DNA of 64,000 bases, from assembly GCA_958295665.1 (NCBI GenBank), contig OY282559.1, positions 269,960,347 to 270,024,346 on the forward strand. The letters run 5' to 3'. The stretch comes from Tipula vernalis (taxonomy: Eukaryota; Arthropoda; Insecta; Diptera; Tipulidae). The notes under the pieces are model-generated. The model was not told the DNA's origin and did no database searches. It was given only the letters and a program-made list of their open reading frames with translations. The position numbers were made by a program, and so were the translations under genes. This document shows, piece after piece, positions 42,343-54,600 of the stretch; within the stretch, counting starts at the first letter, position 1, and every line of letters begins with the position of its first letter.

Positions 42343-44235
42343 GTGTTGTCGCTGCACAGAACGAGAGCAGTGATGTGAAAAGAAATATTTTATTTTGTTT
42401 TGTTGTCTCTTCATGTGGAAGAGACAGTAGTTCATTGGTTGATTGCGTGTGTTCCCAAATGGTAGTGTCAACGTTGAGCGGCGTGAAGACGTTGCATTAT
42501 TGGTTGGGTTAATCAGACGCCAATGTAGATTAGGTTGTAGCACTTTGCCTGTTCTGGAGGATATTTAAAAAACTAGATTTGAAATTAAAATAAAAAAAAA
42601 AAACAATTATGAACGATAAGGATTAACTAATTATCCTCCAAAACACGCATTGTGCTAACAGAATTGGACCTACACAGGGACTCTTGAGCGGTTGTTGCCG
42701 GCTATGCATCAGGGTTATGGGCGTGGGGATTTAAGAGTATGTGTAGATCGGATTTAACCGCGGGAAAGGATGGTTCTGAATACCTACCTGTATGTTCAAC
42801 ACACCTATTCACCCTAACTCATCCGCAGTTTGATAATTAGCAACTCATTCTTATTTGCTATACTCTATTGAGCAAAAAAAAAAAAACTCATCTTAATTTT
42901 TATGCCACAATCGGAAAAATTAAAAAAAAAATTTATTTTGGCAAGAAAAGAACAATTCTTGTGAACAAAGGAATTCAATTAAAACTACATAAGCTCTACC
43001 TAACCTAGCTAACTTAAAACTACCCTACACCGGAAAATTAATGCTAATTAACAAAAAAAACTAGTAACCATAAGAATAGTAAATATAATGATATAAAGAA
43101 ACTATAATCAAAAAAAAATAAAAAAAAAATTAAAACTTAACTATATATCGTTGCAGCCTGTTGATTGAAGAAATAAATACTTGTTGTAATACTGTATCGT
43201 CATTTAGGCGGTCATTCATTGCGTAGATATATTTTTATTTAATGTAGCGAAGTTAAAATTCGCTAACTCCAATTGTTTATAGGAAATACAAAATTTGTCT
43301 GATTTGTTATTGTTGCAACAGTAATTTTTTTTTTCTTACACAGTCAGTCACTCACAGTCACAGTGTTTTTATTTTTTTTTTTTATTGATTTGATTCTGTT
43401 TCGTGGGATTTATTTTTGTTTCAGTTTTTTTATATGTAGTGGAATCCAATACGCCACAAAGTTACACTTACACACAACACTTTAAGTTTCAGTTTTGTAT
43501 GTTTTATTGTTATCTTCAGCGATGTTTCACTTCTCGCACCCGGCACAGCACAACTATTAGTCTATAATTTAACAAGTTATTCTGTTAATCACTTAATGTA
43601 ATCTTATTTAAAAACAGAAAAAAAAAATGATGGCCGAGAAAGTGTCCATTATAATCACCATTATTCTAGTTACTTGATATATGAAATTAAGTTTTTACAA
43701 TAATAATTTATAGTTTTTTACTATTCTAGAATTTTGCAGAAAAAAAAAAATTTTCTCACCAAAACAAAATTTGTTTTTTTCTTTTTTTCGGATTTATCTT
43801 AAAGTAAATTATTATTACTTTAACTCCGATAAACTGACTCAACTTTTAACTCCACTTAAAAAAAAAAATCTTCGGCACTATTTTTCAAAATTATACACTT
43901 ATATTTCTTATTTTTATTTTCTATTATTATTATTTAATTTTTATTTTTTTAATAGTTTAATTCAGACTCAGACTTAGACTTAGACTCCTCGCGAAATCTT
44001 CAAACGCCCGTTTTATAACCAAACCCCCCACCAATATTTTCTTTTCGCGCGCAAATTTTTTATTATCGCATCAACTCAAACAACCGCGGCATCTACCAAC
44101 ATAAATATTTATTTAGGGATTATCGTTATGCACCTCTTTATCGACCAAAACAAATAAATACGAATATAAACATACAACTGCTTATCCAAATGGCATTTAG
44201 GCGCTATATACGCAAAAAAAAATTATGCAGATTGC
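42343..44235. other. Unassigned AT-rich region with a GC-richer start
   Basis: 42343-42800 is GC-richer (words such as GCGGCGTGAAGACG, GGTTGTTGCCGGC) and may be a retroelement untranslated region. TGGAGGATA at 42555 and TATCCTCCA at 42632 form an inverted pair. From 42880 to 44100 it is homopolymer-rich AT sequence with no reading frame of interest. No family recognised. Confidence 0.4.
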
Positions 44236-44369
44236 AGACAATAAAATTGGAACGGCGTAGCTGTTACAAGGTTAGAGTGGCTGCTATCGCACACTTAGGC
44301 CAATAGTGGCCCATTGTGATACCACTGGATCTTATTTCCCCTTTACCCCTGAAACCATCCAGTGCTACT

Positions 44370-45977
44370 TATGTAGCGTAAAATATCTCGTACTCCACAG
44401 TTCGCGAGTTCCGAAAGGCTGTCCATATCGTACATACCCAAGTATTTATGTCTTCTGTATGATAGTGCCGGACACGAGCATAGGAAGTGAGACTAGACCC
44501 AGCCTTCTCGCGTGTTCCAAAAAAAAGCAGTGTCCTGTCATTATCCCTAAGGCCAATCCTAACTCTCGTCTTCCCAGGGATATCAGTGCCTTGGACCGCC
44601 GCAAGTCCAGTTTTGGCCAAACCTGTTTTGCTACCCTGCACGTGAGAGTGTTGGTCCATCTCTCATTTGTCAAGGCGATTGCCTTTCTAAGGAGCGCCAA
44701 TTTGAGTGCTTCTATAGGCCTCTCCAGACCTGCCCTTTCCGTCTGCATCTGGAGAGTCGTACCGTACCTAGCTAGTCCGTACCCTGCACGTGAGAGTGTT
44801 GGTCCATCTCTCATTGGTCAAGGCGATTGCCTTTCTACGGAGCGCCAATTTGAGTGCTGCTATAGGCCTCTCCAGACCTGCCCTTTCTGTCTGCATCTGG
44901 AGAGTCGTACCGTACCTAGCTAGTTCGACCGCCCTGCAGTTCCCCGTGATGTCCGAGTGACCAGGGACCCAGATTACCCGGATACTAAAATACTCGCTTA
45001 TCTCATTAAGAGATCTCACGCCTCTATTAACCTGACCGCCGCCTGACTGCCCACATAAATTGCGATATCCCTTACTGATACCACATTATGCTTTTCCTCG
45101 TTTTTCAGTATTGATCCGTCCCTCCAGGATTCCCTTGAAATACAGACGGTCCGGAACCCTTTATCGAAGCATAAGGTTGGTATAACATAATCTAGATTCA
45201 CCAGTTCATCCCTTAGTGATCCAACTATCATCGAGTGCCTCACCTGCAGACACTACCACTGAGAGACAGCCGTAAATCGCATAGCCACCTTGGCTGCCTT
45301 CTCCTTACCAAAAACCTCTACTGGAATAAGGTGAAACATAACCTCCAAAGTGCGAGTAGGTGTCGTACTAAGCGCCCCGCTTATAAGCATACAGGCCGTT
45401 CTTTGCACCCTTTCCATTCTACTCCTGTATGTTACCTTGTCCAGAGCTGGCCACCACACGCCCACTCCGTACATAAGTACAGGTTTCACTATGGCAGTGT
45501 ACAGCCAGTGTACCAGCTCCGGTTTCAAACCCCATCTCTTACCTGTAGCGTTCCTGCACGAGTAAATGGCTACAGTGGCCTTATTTACACTCTCCCATCT
45601 TAGATTATGCCCAAGAATCTCGCTCTATCAGAAAAAGTGAGTCTAGTGCCGTTTATCGTAGGCGGGCAAACTACCGGAATTTTATATTTTCTGGTAAGAC
45701 GCACCAGCTCTGTCTTGGACAGGTTGATCCCTAATCCACATTTGCTGGCCCATTTTGTAACGATCAATAGTGCATTCTGTATAACATCTCAAATCGTGTC
45801 CAAATATTTACCTGATACCGCTATCGCTATATCATCTGTGTATCCTACAACCAATACTCCCTCTCTCTCCAGTTCCAACAGCAATTCGTTAATCACTATA
45901 TTCCAGAGAGAAGGGGACATTACGCCTCCCTGCGGGGTTCCTCTAACCAATTGTGGACTCCCCCAGTTCTGAGATAA
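44370..45977 (-). pseudogene. LOA LINE ORF2, RT palm to RNase H (3' half)
   Basis: Minus strand: LVRGTPQGGVMSPSLWNIVINELLLELE (45860-45950), the catalytic box VVGYTDDIAIAV (about 45815-45850), thumb/connection LYTAIVKPVLMYGVGVWWPAL (about 45450-45510) and MERVQRTACMLISGALSTTPT (about 45350-45415), then RNase H-like pieces IAIYVGSQAAVRLIEA (45016-45065) and IRVIWVPGHSDITGN (44940-44985). Several frame changes. A 148-bp tandem duplication lies near the end. Confidence 0.8.
44632..44927. repeat. 148-bp tandem duplication in the LINE 3' region
   Basis: TACCCTGCACGTGAGAGTGT starts at 44632 and again at 44780; the two units differ at a handful of positions. 148 is not a multiple of 3, so the duplication shifts the frame. 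Confidence 0.9.
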
Positions 45978-46150
45978 TACACAGAAAGAAATGAACTTAC
46001 TTAGAATAGAAAATCCCATTTTTTAATTTAAGAAATTTATAAAATTTAAAAATAAATTAGTTTTTGCTCAATATAAACTAAAAATATTTGATTTAACTAT
46101 ATTTATCTTAAAATAAAAATCTAAAATAATTATAGAATTAAGAATTTCAT

Positions 46151-46312
46151 ATTTAAATTAAGAAATGTAATAATTGATTATCATTAACAAAACCTGACTT
46201 AATACAGGAAAGCGGTTTAATCAAGTTTACAATTTAAATTAAGAAATGTAATAATTGATTATCATTAAATTAATCTTGCTTAATACAGGAAAGCGACTTA
46301 ATTGGCAGTACA
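46151..46312. repeat. 81-bp tandem duplication
   Basis: ATTTAAATTAAGAAATGTAA begins at 46151 and at 46232; both units include TTAATACAGGAAAGCG. Lies inside the TA-flanked element. Confidence 0.85.
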
Positions 46313-49032
46313 ATATTAAACAAAATAGTGTTAAAATTAGCATGCGTTTTGTATTTCTAACCAGAAAGATTTTGCTTAAAACAGATCACTATTTTTAATA
46401 TGGTATTAAAAATATAACTTGTATTTTTTTTAGACTTTTTTTTTAAATAATGAAGCAAAGCTTAAATTCAACATAATTATTGAGTTACATGCAAAATTTG
46501 TGCATATTCATGCATACAGAAAAAAATAGATTTCGTTTTCTATTCTATAAAACAAATCCCATATTTACTAGTTTATACCCTTTGATTTTCAGCTAATCAA
46601 GCCCCTTTATTAAATGGAGTGTTGGATCGAATAGGGTATTACATTTTAGTGTTTCATTCAATAGAAAATATCAATTCTTAAATCTATAATTATTTTCCTA
46701 TATATATCATTTAACGCTATTGCAGCTTTCCATATTAAGGTACGTTAATTTGTAGTTTTTTAGCAGTCCACTGATGATGACTGACCAATCGAAATATATG
46801 GACCAAATAATACATTTTTTTTAAAAAAATTTGAACTTAATTTTGTAAGAATCAATTTTTTGCAATTTTTAAGCACCACTTCAACTTCCCTTCCTTTCTT
46901 CGACTTAGACTACAAGCTAATTACCTCAACATTGTTAAAAATTATATATAAGTTTGAATCATAAATCTGTGTACCTAGTCGAAATTTTGTGATGTAAAAT
47001 TTCTTTTTGTAAACATGATTGTAAACGATCACTATTTTCGATGTTCGATAGTGTTCACGTCTCACTTTTCAAGAATAAAAATGTACACCATTGCATTTTT
47101 GATGATTACTTTATTGCTTCATGGTATACAATGTTATCCTTGAAAAGAGAGACCAAATTTAGCTAAACTGAAATTTTTTTTTTTTTTTCATCTGTTAGTT
47201 TGTCTATGGTACTACAACTACTGTACTGTGATTCCTCTTAATTTAAGTTTTTTCTGGTTATGTGGCTCGCGGTTCAATGTTACATATATTTAATGTGAAA
47301 TTACGACATAACGATTATACGTGTTTTACGACATATCGATTATGTGCGGTAAACGGAAATAGAAATTTCAGCAATGAATAATCAAATAAAATTAGCCACT
47401 TATTTCATTGAGATGGTTATGATAATTTTTTTAACTTTAATTTCGTTTGACTTTAAAAGATAGATATTTGATATTGATGAACTCAGAACCCGCTAAAACT
47501 ATTTAATTTAATCTACAGCTGTCTTAGATTTGTTAATTCGTTATATCCAAAAATCTGTCATTCTAGTATAAACCTACTTGATTAACATGCTGTTGGCAGC
47601 ACTAGCCGGTTTTAGACAATTTAACGTATGTTGTTTATCCAAAATTTCATCCTTTGTTGCTCGCGTTTTTCCATTTCACTGTATGACTACTATAATAATT
47701 GCATAAATGTAATAAATAAAAATGCAAGGTTGAGCTTATCAGTAATTGTCATAAGTTTAATCAGATATTTCATAGTTCATTAGAAAAATTTCCATTAAAT
47801 GAAAATGTTAATTTTTTAAAATGAAAATTTTTCTAGTAAAATTATAAAATTGGTTTTGTAAAAAAATCCTTATATTTATGCTCAAACTGTCGTTTATATT
47901 CAAGGCACGCCGCAGCCGCTTGCTGTGATATGTATGTCCTTAAGTTGCTTCAAATAAGCATTGCTTAGTTAAATTAAAAGAAAACATAATAAAATATAAA
48001 AACATATTTTAATAAACGAGAAGGGCCTAGTAAATTCTAGCAAAACTTTCTTAACTAATAACATATTTTAAATACAATCGCTAATATTTAGCAAGCTCTA
48101 TTTAAAATTATTTATTAATTTAGCAATATTTCTAAATTACAGCAACAATTTTTTGTAATAAACACACACTCGCTTAGTTCTATAACGTAATGCTTTTAAT
48201 AAGCAGGTCTTGCTAAACTTACGCATGCGCATCAATATTTTAAAACGGTTTTAAAACCGAAAATATTTATGATTTCAGACCTTCTAGTTCTGTTGAATTG
48301 AGAAGGTCCTAAATGCTAGTTTGATTTTTGTGTTTTAATACATTTTTTAAGTTTCTTATTGTGGAAAAAGTGAGAATACATTTATGTAAGTATTAATTGT
48401 GTAATAAATTGTGTGTCTAAAATCTCTTTAGAATTCTCGGCGTTTCTGTTTTTTTATCCAACCGGATTATTTTTAACGTAAATCTGCAACATCAATTATG
48501 TTGTAGAAAAACGCCGTGTGCATCACCATCTTTGTGCCCTTCTTTTTGTTGAGTAGTGCGTAATTTTTTTGTTGTGTATAAGTGGAAATAGTGGGGGTTT
48601 CCGAAATGCGATTTGAAATGCACATTTTGTAGAATACGAATTTTTGTGATAAATTACGTTTCATTAAAATCATAAAAATATTTAAATTCGGACCATTCAA
48701 ACAATACGTATTAAAAATGCACGCAAGAACTACGTCGCATGCAGCTTTTCAAATGTCACTTCGCTAAATGTGCATTTTGCATTTTGGACGCATCCAGTGT
48801 CTATTTAATTTATAGTTTTATTTGTTATAATTGTAATGATTCAAATATAAATATTTAATTATTTCAATACGTAGTTTAAAGTGTGATGTTTTATATTTGA
48901 TTAATTTGGAACAGCTTCGTCATTTTGAATAACATAAATTTGTACTTAAAATTGCAAAAATTTGGTAATAAACTAGTGACACTAAAAGCATAACACTTTT
49001 TAATATATTAACATTTAGCTAACACTGAAAAA

Positions 49033-49646
49033 CACTGCAAAAGGGCGCCTCAAAGAATTCAAAGATTCATCAAATCCGTTAAAGGCAAACGAGATAATTA
49101 ATAGGTGACCTCTTTTGAAATCAGCGAATGGCAGTAGATTAGTAAGTCATTTAAAACTAAAACGAAATTTATTTATTACAATAATTACAATTATTACATA
49201 TTTTCAGATCGATATTGACTTCCAAATTTTGTATCCGGGCTCAAATTTTTTCCTATTTAAAAAATGGAAAAATTTTAGTAAAAAAGCTTCCCTTACTCTT
49301 ACCTAAGAAAATTAAATTTAAGGGAGTGTTTGAAGAGCTGAAGTCTCTCCCTTTCAGTCTCCGTTGGACACCGTTGTAATAAAATGGCACAACACTGCAA
49401 AAGGACGCCTTAAATCATTTAAAGATTCATCAAAAAATACATTAAAAGCAAACGAGATGATTAACAGCTGACATCTTTTGAAATTTATTTATTACTTAAA
49501 CACAATTATTATAAATTTTCAGATCGATATTGGTTTTCAAATTTTGTAACCGGACTCAAAATTTTTGCTTTTTCAAAAATGGAAAAATTTAAGTGAAAAA
49601 TTCCCCTAATCTTACTTAAAAAAGTAAAAATAAGGGAGTGTTTGAA
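49033..49646. repeat. Two direct repeats of about 250-300 bp, period 360
   Basis: CACTGCAAAAGG.CGCCT..AAAG.ATT.AAAGATTCATCAAA at 49033 and 49393, followed in both by AACGAGAT.ATTAA.., TTTTCAGATCGATATTG and AAAATGGAAAAATTT, ending AAGGGAGTGTTTGAAG at about 49320 and 49634. Confidence 0.85.
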
Positions 49647-50058
49647 GTAGTTTACTTAAATAACTTAATATTTTATAGTATATTTCTCTATGCTTCCTAA
49701 GTCAAACTATATTTTAAGCTCCTAATTAATCTAATTAATTAACATTAATTCTCTCCCTATTTCCAGACTACAAAAATATCAAACTTACTACATTTAACCA
49801 CTACATTTGAAAGCCTGGTAGAAGAATAACCAGCAAGAAAACATCATTTTTTAACTTTTTTTAACTTAATGCGCCACCTTACAGCGTTTATTCGGGATTA
49901 TTGCTAACGGTAATCAAATTTCTGTATTAGTTTTAATAAATTCATTTAAGATTTTCAATTTGGTGAATTTTGAAATTATTTATAGTCTTTATTATAATGC
50001 CATTATATTATAAGTATTACTGCCTTTATGTCTTCACTAGACTAACATTGTACATGAT

Positions 50059-50193
<135 letters not shown>

Positions 50194-50199
50194 TGAGTT

Positions 50200-51190
50200 C
50201 CTATTATCTAATTAACATATTTTCTCTCTCTATTTTTAGACTACTTCAAAATTAAAGCCTATTATAAAAATAACTAACAAATTCAATATTTGGAAACCGT
50301 AATACACAATTCAGCAACATTGTAATCATGTTGAATTGTTTCATGTTTTTAATCATTTCAAACAACCAATATTTATGTATGACATTTGAAATATACGCAT
50401 TTTATAAAGACTTCTGATCAATCTGGTTGTCCATCAGTGTTTAAAAACATATCATCATTTAAGGGACATTTAATCAAGAACCACGAGAATGAAAATAATA
50501 CCTTTCCGACAAATTCGACAGTACCATTGATGTCTGAATCTAAAAATAATTGTGAGCTTACTGCGTAGCACAACCTTAATAATTCCAAAAAGGTTTTACA
50601 AGAAAATAATATTAACATAGAGCAATTTAAAAAAAAGTAAAAGACTCGTTGGCGGACAAGTGTTGGCTTTTGTTACAAAAATGTCTAGTAATAGTAATTT
50701 TACAAATACGCTACTTGAAACTATACTAAACCATCTGACAAAAGACGTATTTAAAGTGATATTTTCCGGATGGCACAAAGTGTAAACAACCAGCGCTCAT
50801 TTAAAAAAAATCTTTATTATAATTGAAGCTTTATTACTATAATACAATATTACTATAACTATTATTATAATTAGATTAATTTTATATTTATATTATTGTA
50901 AGATTATATTACCAAATATTTTATTATTATTAATATTATAGTTATGTCTATTGATTTTAAATTAATTATTATTTTATATAAATTGAATTTGAATTAAAAA
51001 CGAAATATACTGTTTTAAAAATTATATTATGCATTTTTATTACTACATAATTCTCATCTTAAAAAATCCTCTTTTCCCAAAAATAAATATTTTCTTAGTA
51101 CATATTTGACATATCAAGCTGCAGTTAAAATTAATTTTGGTAAAATTTAAAGCGTCTTATTAGTTCACATCCCAATTTCTATGCAATAAT
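50200..51190. other. Interior of TA-flanked element, nothing recognised
   Basis: AT-rich; a 61-codon plus-strand frame at 50386-50568 contains CPSVFKNISSFKGHLIKNH, which resembles one C2H2 zinc finger (C..F...SFKGHL..NH) and could be a decayed fragment, but this is a single short match. Confidence 0.35.
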
Positions 51191-51199
51191 TGAAAATTT

Positions 51200-51660
51200 T
51201 TATCAAAAGCTAATTATGATATTTCTTAATTCAATTATAATTGAATTAAGAAAAAGTTTGCTTTTGATAATAATTTGCTATTAAATTTAAATCGGAATAT
51301 TTGCTTTATTTGAGAAAGTGTAAGATTAATTTAATACACCTTCATCTAAAATCTAATTTTAATTTTACTTGAATTAAGAAATAATTTGCTTTTGAAAGGA
51401 TTCCTATTAAATTTAAATCAAAATACTTGTTTTATTTTAGAAAGGGAAAGATTAATTTAATATCATTTTTGCTTGAATATAGATAACCCATATTCTATAT
51501 TCAAGCAAGAATGCTATCGAATTAATCTTACCCTTTCCCAAATAAAGCAAGTATTCCGATGTAAATTTAATAGAAAATTCTTATAAAAAGCAAATTATTT
51601 CTTAATTCCAGTAAAATTAAAATTTGATTTTAGATGAGGAAGTATTAAATTTAATCGAAA
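51200..51660. repeat. Compound inverted repeat inside the TA-flanked element
   Basis: An inverted pair is centred at about 51495 (GCTTGAATATAGA / TCTATATTCAAGC), with arms that extend through TTTCTTAATTC, AAATTTAATAG and AGATTAATTTAATA for about 150 bp each way. A further partial unit lies to the left at 51210-51350. Confidence 0.75.
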
Positions 51661-51935
51661 TTGTACTTCGCTTAAGCAAGAGCCACATTCTTGGCATAAA
51701 TAATAATCATTTAAAAATAAATGATAAATTTAGCAAAACAATTCTAGATTTAAGAAATGATATCTTCCTTTGAATTTAAAATGAGTTTCTTAAAAGAAGA
51801 AAAACGAAAATATATTATATTATTCAACCCATTTTTCCATTTAATCAAGGGGCTTGATTAGCTGAAAATCAAGGGGTAAAAATTATTAAATATAGCAAGT
51901 TTTGTTTAATAATAGCAATCTTTTTTTTCTGTGTA

Positions 51936-53301
51936 ACCCTGCTTAACAGCATATGATTAATCAACCTACTTATAGAATCCCAAAACTAATCCCAAACTTA
52001 TATGACAATCCCTCTATGTTCGCCTCCGTCTTTACGTTATTAAAGGCACCTTCAATATCGAGGAATGAGACCATACAGAATTCCTGCGAGTTAATTGATT
52101 TCTCAATTGTGCGTACCAAAGCGTGCAAGGCTGTGTCCACCAACCTCCCTTTACAGTATGCATGCTGTGACATTTCCCAATTGCTGGGTTCAATTTTTGA
52201 TCGTATAAATACATCCACCATCTTTTCCAATGTTTTCAGCCAAAAGGATGATGAGCCCCCGGCTCCGTCAAGTCATCGAGGCTTCCCGGAAAGTGCGTAT
52301 TTATTAGAAGCTCCAGAGATTCCATACTAGAAGCTGTCCATTACCCATCCGGCCTAATTAAATAACTAGGACTGGTTGGGTTGGTAGAAAGAATCTTCCT
52401 AAGGCGGGAAGTCTCAGATACCTCTTCCATTTTACCACGGAAGAGTCTCCAGGACCCCTTTGTGCCGTCCTCAACTCTCTTTTATAATTCCTCTGATCCT
52501 CCTTATATGAGTCCTAATGCCGCGCTTCCCTGGTATTCTTGGCCCTATTAAAGGGTACCCTATAAGCCTTCCGATAGGTCTCCAACCCAGTGGACCACCA
52601 TGTCGGATTCTATTTGCCCCTAGGTTTTATCAGGGGGCACGCAGCATTAAATGAAAGATTGCATGGCTTTGTGACAATATCAACCATGCAATCCAATTCT
52701 TCTGCTGTCGCCAGAAGTTCTGAAAACTCCAGCGGCAATACCTCCTCTAACACCTCCCCATATTTGTTCCACTTTGTCCTTCTAGGATTCCTGAAGGCTT
52801 TCCGAGTAACAGGGTTGACGTTGAGGTTATATTTCCAAAAAATAACTCACCCCTTTCATTAATGTCTGTGCTTCCCCAGATTGTGTGATGCGCGTTTGCA
52901 TCACATCCAAGTATGACACCTACTTTTCTTTGACCTGCTTCCCGGATCAGTTCCCCCAGGTTATCCGGTGGAACCTCCTTCTCCCGATCCATATAGGCTG
53001 AGGCTAGCCATAATTTTTCACAGCCAACCTCAACGCTCGATGCGGTAACATCCCCACTACTAAATTGAGGAAGAAGAAAACTATTCAAATTATTTTTCAC
53101 CAAAATACACGATCTGATCTTCTCAGAGTTGCCTGAGTATAATAATTTATACCCTTTCGTTCTGAGGCCACAGATCCTGTTATTGTCAATCCAAGGTTCT
53201 TGGATTAGCACCAAGTCCTCACCTGACTTAGTCAGTCTGAGAACGAGAGCTGCCGAGGCAGCCTTCATGTGATGCAGGTTTATATGTACAATGTTAACCA
53301 T
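51936..53301 (-). pseudogene. LOA LINE ORF2, endonuclease and start of RT (5' half)
   Basis: Starts at the minus-strand ATG at 53301 with MVNIVHINLHHMKAASAALV, then VLIQEPWIDNNRICGLRTKGYKLLY, LWLASAYMDREKEVPPDNL and GVILGCDANAHHTIWGSTDINERGELFF (52865-52960): an AP-type endonuclease whose Glu (QEPW), Asp and His-Asn-like motifs are visible. After a frame break and an apparent deletion, the RT begins: FIRSKIEPSNWEMSQHAYCKGRLVDTALHALV (52115-52210) and SFLDIEGAFNNV (52030-52070), in which Asp of FLDI is the first catalytic acid. The sequence then meets the TA insertion at 51935. Confidence 0.8.
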
Positions 53302-54587
53302 TGTGACCTACCTTATTCATCTCTTCCTCTACTTCCCGTATCGGAAAAGTAACCCCTGGAAAACCACCGCTATTCGTCGTTTCGCCGCCCGCCTTCTCTT
53401 TTAATCCTTTTATGTGGTCGCCGTTGCCATCCCCCTCTTGCGGATACTTCATCAGGTTTTCCCTATTAGAGTCCAGAAAAAGGGAACAGGCTTGAACAAC
53501 CATCATTTCGGTATCTGTATCCGTCTCCGGAAGAACAACACCTTCTTTCCCGACGTTTACCCCTGACTGGTTTCCCACTTGCGTGTCCACTTCATCCTTC
53601 TTATACACATTGAGAGTGATCGACCCGAATCCGTAGCTGATCACCCTTTGTTTCCGCGAGGAGAGTTATACACTCCCTGTTTAACAGCATAACTGTCAAC
53701 CCATAGCCCCCGTTGGCCTCCTCTTGTTTCACTATCTTCCAGTTCTTTGCCGGAAGATGTGGGTTACTGGCCTGGATGATCTCAATGACCTTCTCAGGCT
53801 TCTCTGGTTTGGTTGGCAACCAGATGCGTGCCCTCGGTCTGCTCGGAATTTCCTCCTTACTGACCGCCTCCAGCTTCGCGCCCTGCCATACCTCGCCTAC
53901 TTTGGCTACTGTCATTCTGATACCACTCCGCATCCCTATAGGACGGTGAGGGTCCCGGATTATCTTTAAAGACTTCCAAAAATATGTAGTTCAGTTCGTT
54001 GTAAACCAACTTCCATTTTTCAGCCGTAATGCTCCCGTCTTCCTGACCCCTGTCAATGACGGCTAACATCAAGGCATGCTCCTTTAATATTGCGCTGAAC
54101 AGCTTCATCTTTTGGTCATTTTGGGCTCCTGTGGTCACCTTCGCTCGTTTAGCGTCGCCCGGAACTTCCTCATCAAGTAACCTCATTCTTTTCGAACCAA
54201 GATCCTTATTCAAAGTGCCGCTACCGACAACTTTCCTCGCCCATGCCACAAACGGAACAAGAGGAATCTGTTCTGCTGTTAACTGCCCTTCTGGGGTCGC
54301 AGTCAGCCTTTCCAAAATTCGGTTCGCCGACCGTTTTTCACGATATTGTCGCTTCGCCGGAGGGACCCCTTCCGAACCCCTGCTTTTTTGTTTGGCTCTC
54401 CGCTTCTACCTGGCTTTAATGTCACGGTATTGCTTTTACCCGCCGCTAAGGAGGGAGCCCCACCTTTAAGGTTTAAGCTACTCCCTTCCTTGTTGCTTCC
54501 CGGTTTTTGAAGGGTACTTGCCCCTATTTCTTTGATTTTGGTATCATTCATGCTATTCCCACGAGTATCGGATAAACATGGGTCCAC
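53294..54587 (-). pseudogene. LOA LINE ORF1, frameshifted
   Basis: Four overlapping minus-strand frames form one ORF1: a basic Ser/Gly/Lys-rich N-terminus (54303-54587); a helical part with LVPFVAWARKVVGSG and KMKLFSAILKEHALMLAVIDRG (53930-54270); a DUF4780-like domain (RARIWLPTKPEKPEKVIEIIQASNP, KNWKIVKQEE, then YGFGSITLNVYK; 53601-53850); and an acidic C-terminus. It would bind LINE RNA. The stop TAA at 53294-53296 overlaps the ORF2 start in ATGGTTAA. Three frame changes kill it. Confidence 0.7.
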
Positions 54588-54600
54588 CTGTGCAGAGATC

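Noticed and set aside
44306..44923. 205-codon plus-strand frame
   Set aside because: It is antisense to the LINE ORF2 3' end; the LINE motifs are on the minus strand and the repeated protein segment comes from the 148-bp tandem duplication.
50386..50568. Possible C2H2 zinc-finger gene
   Set aside because: Only one incomplete finger-like pattern in 61 codons, embedded in non-coding AT-rich element sequence.
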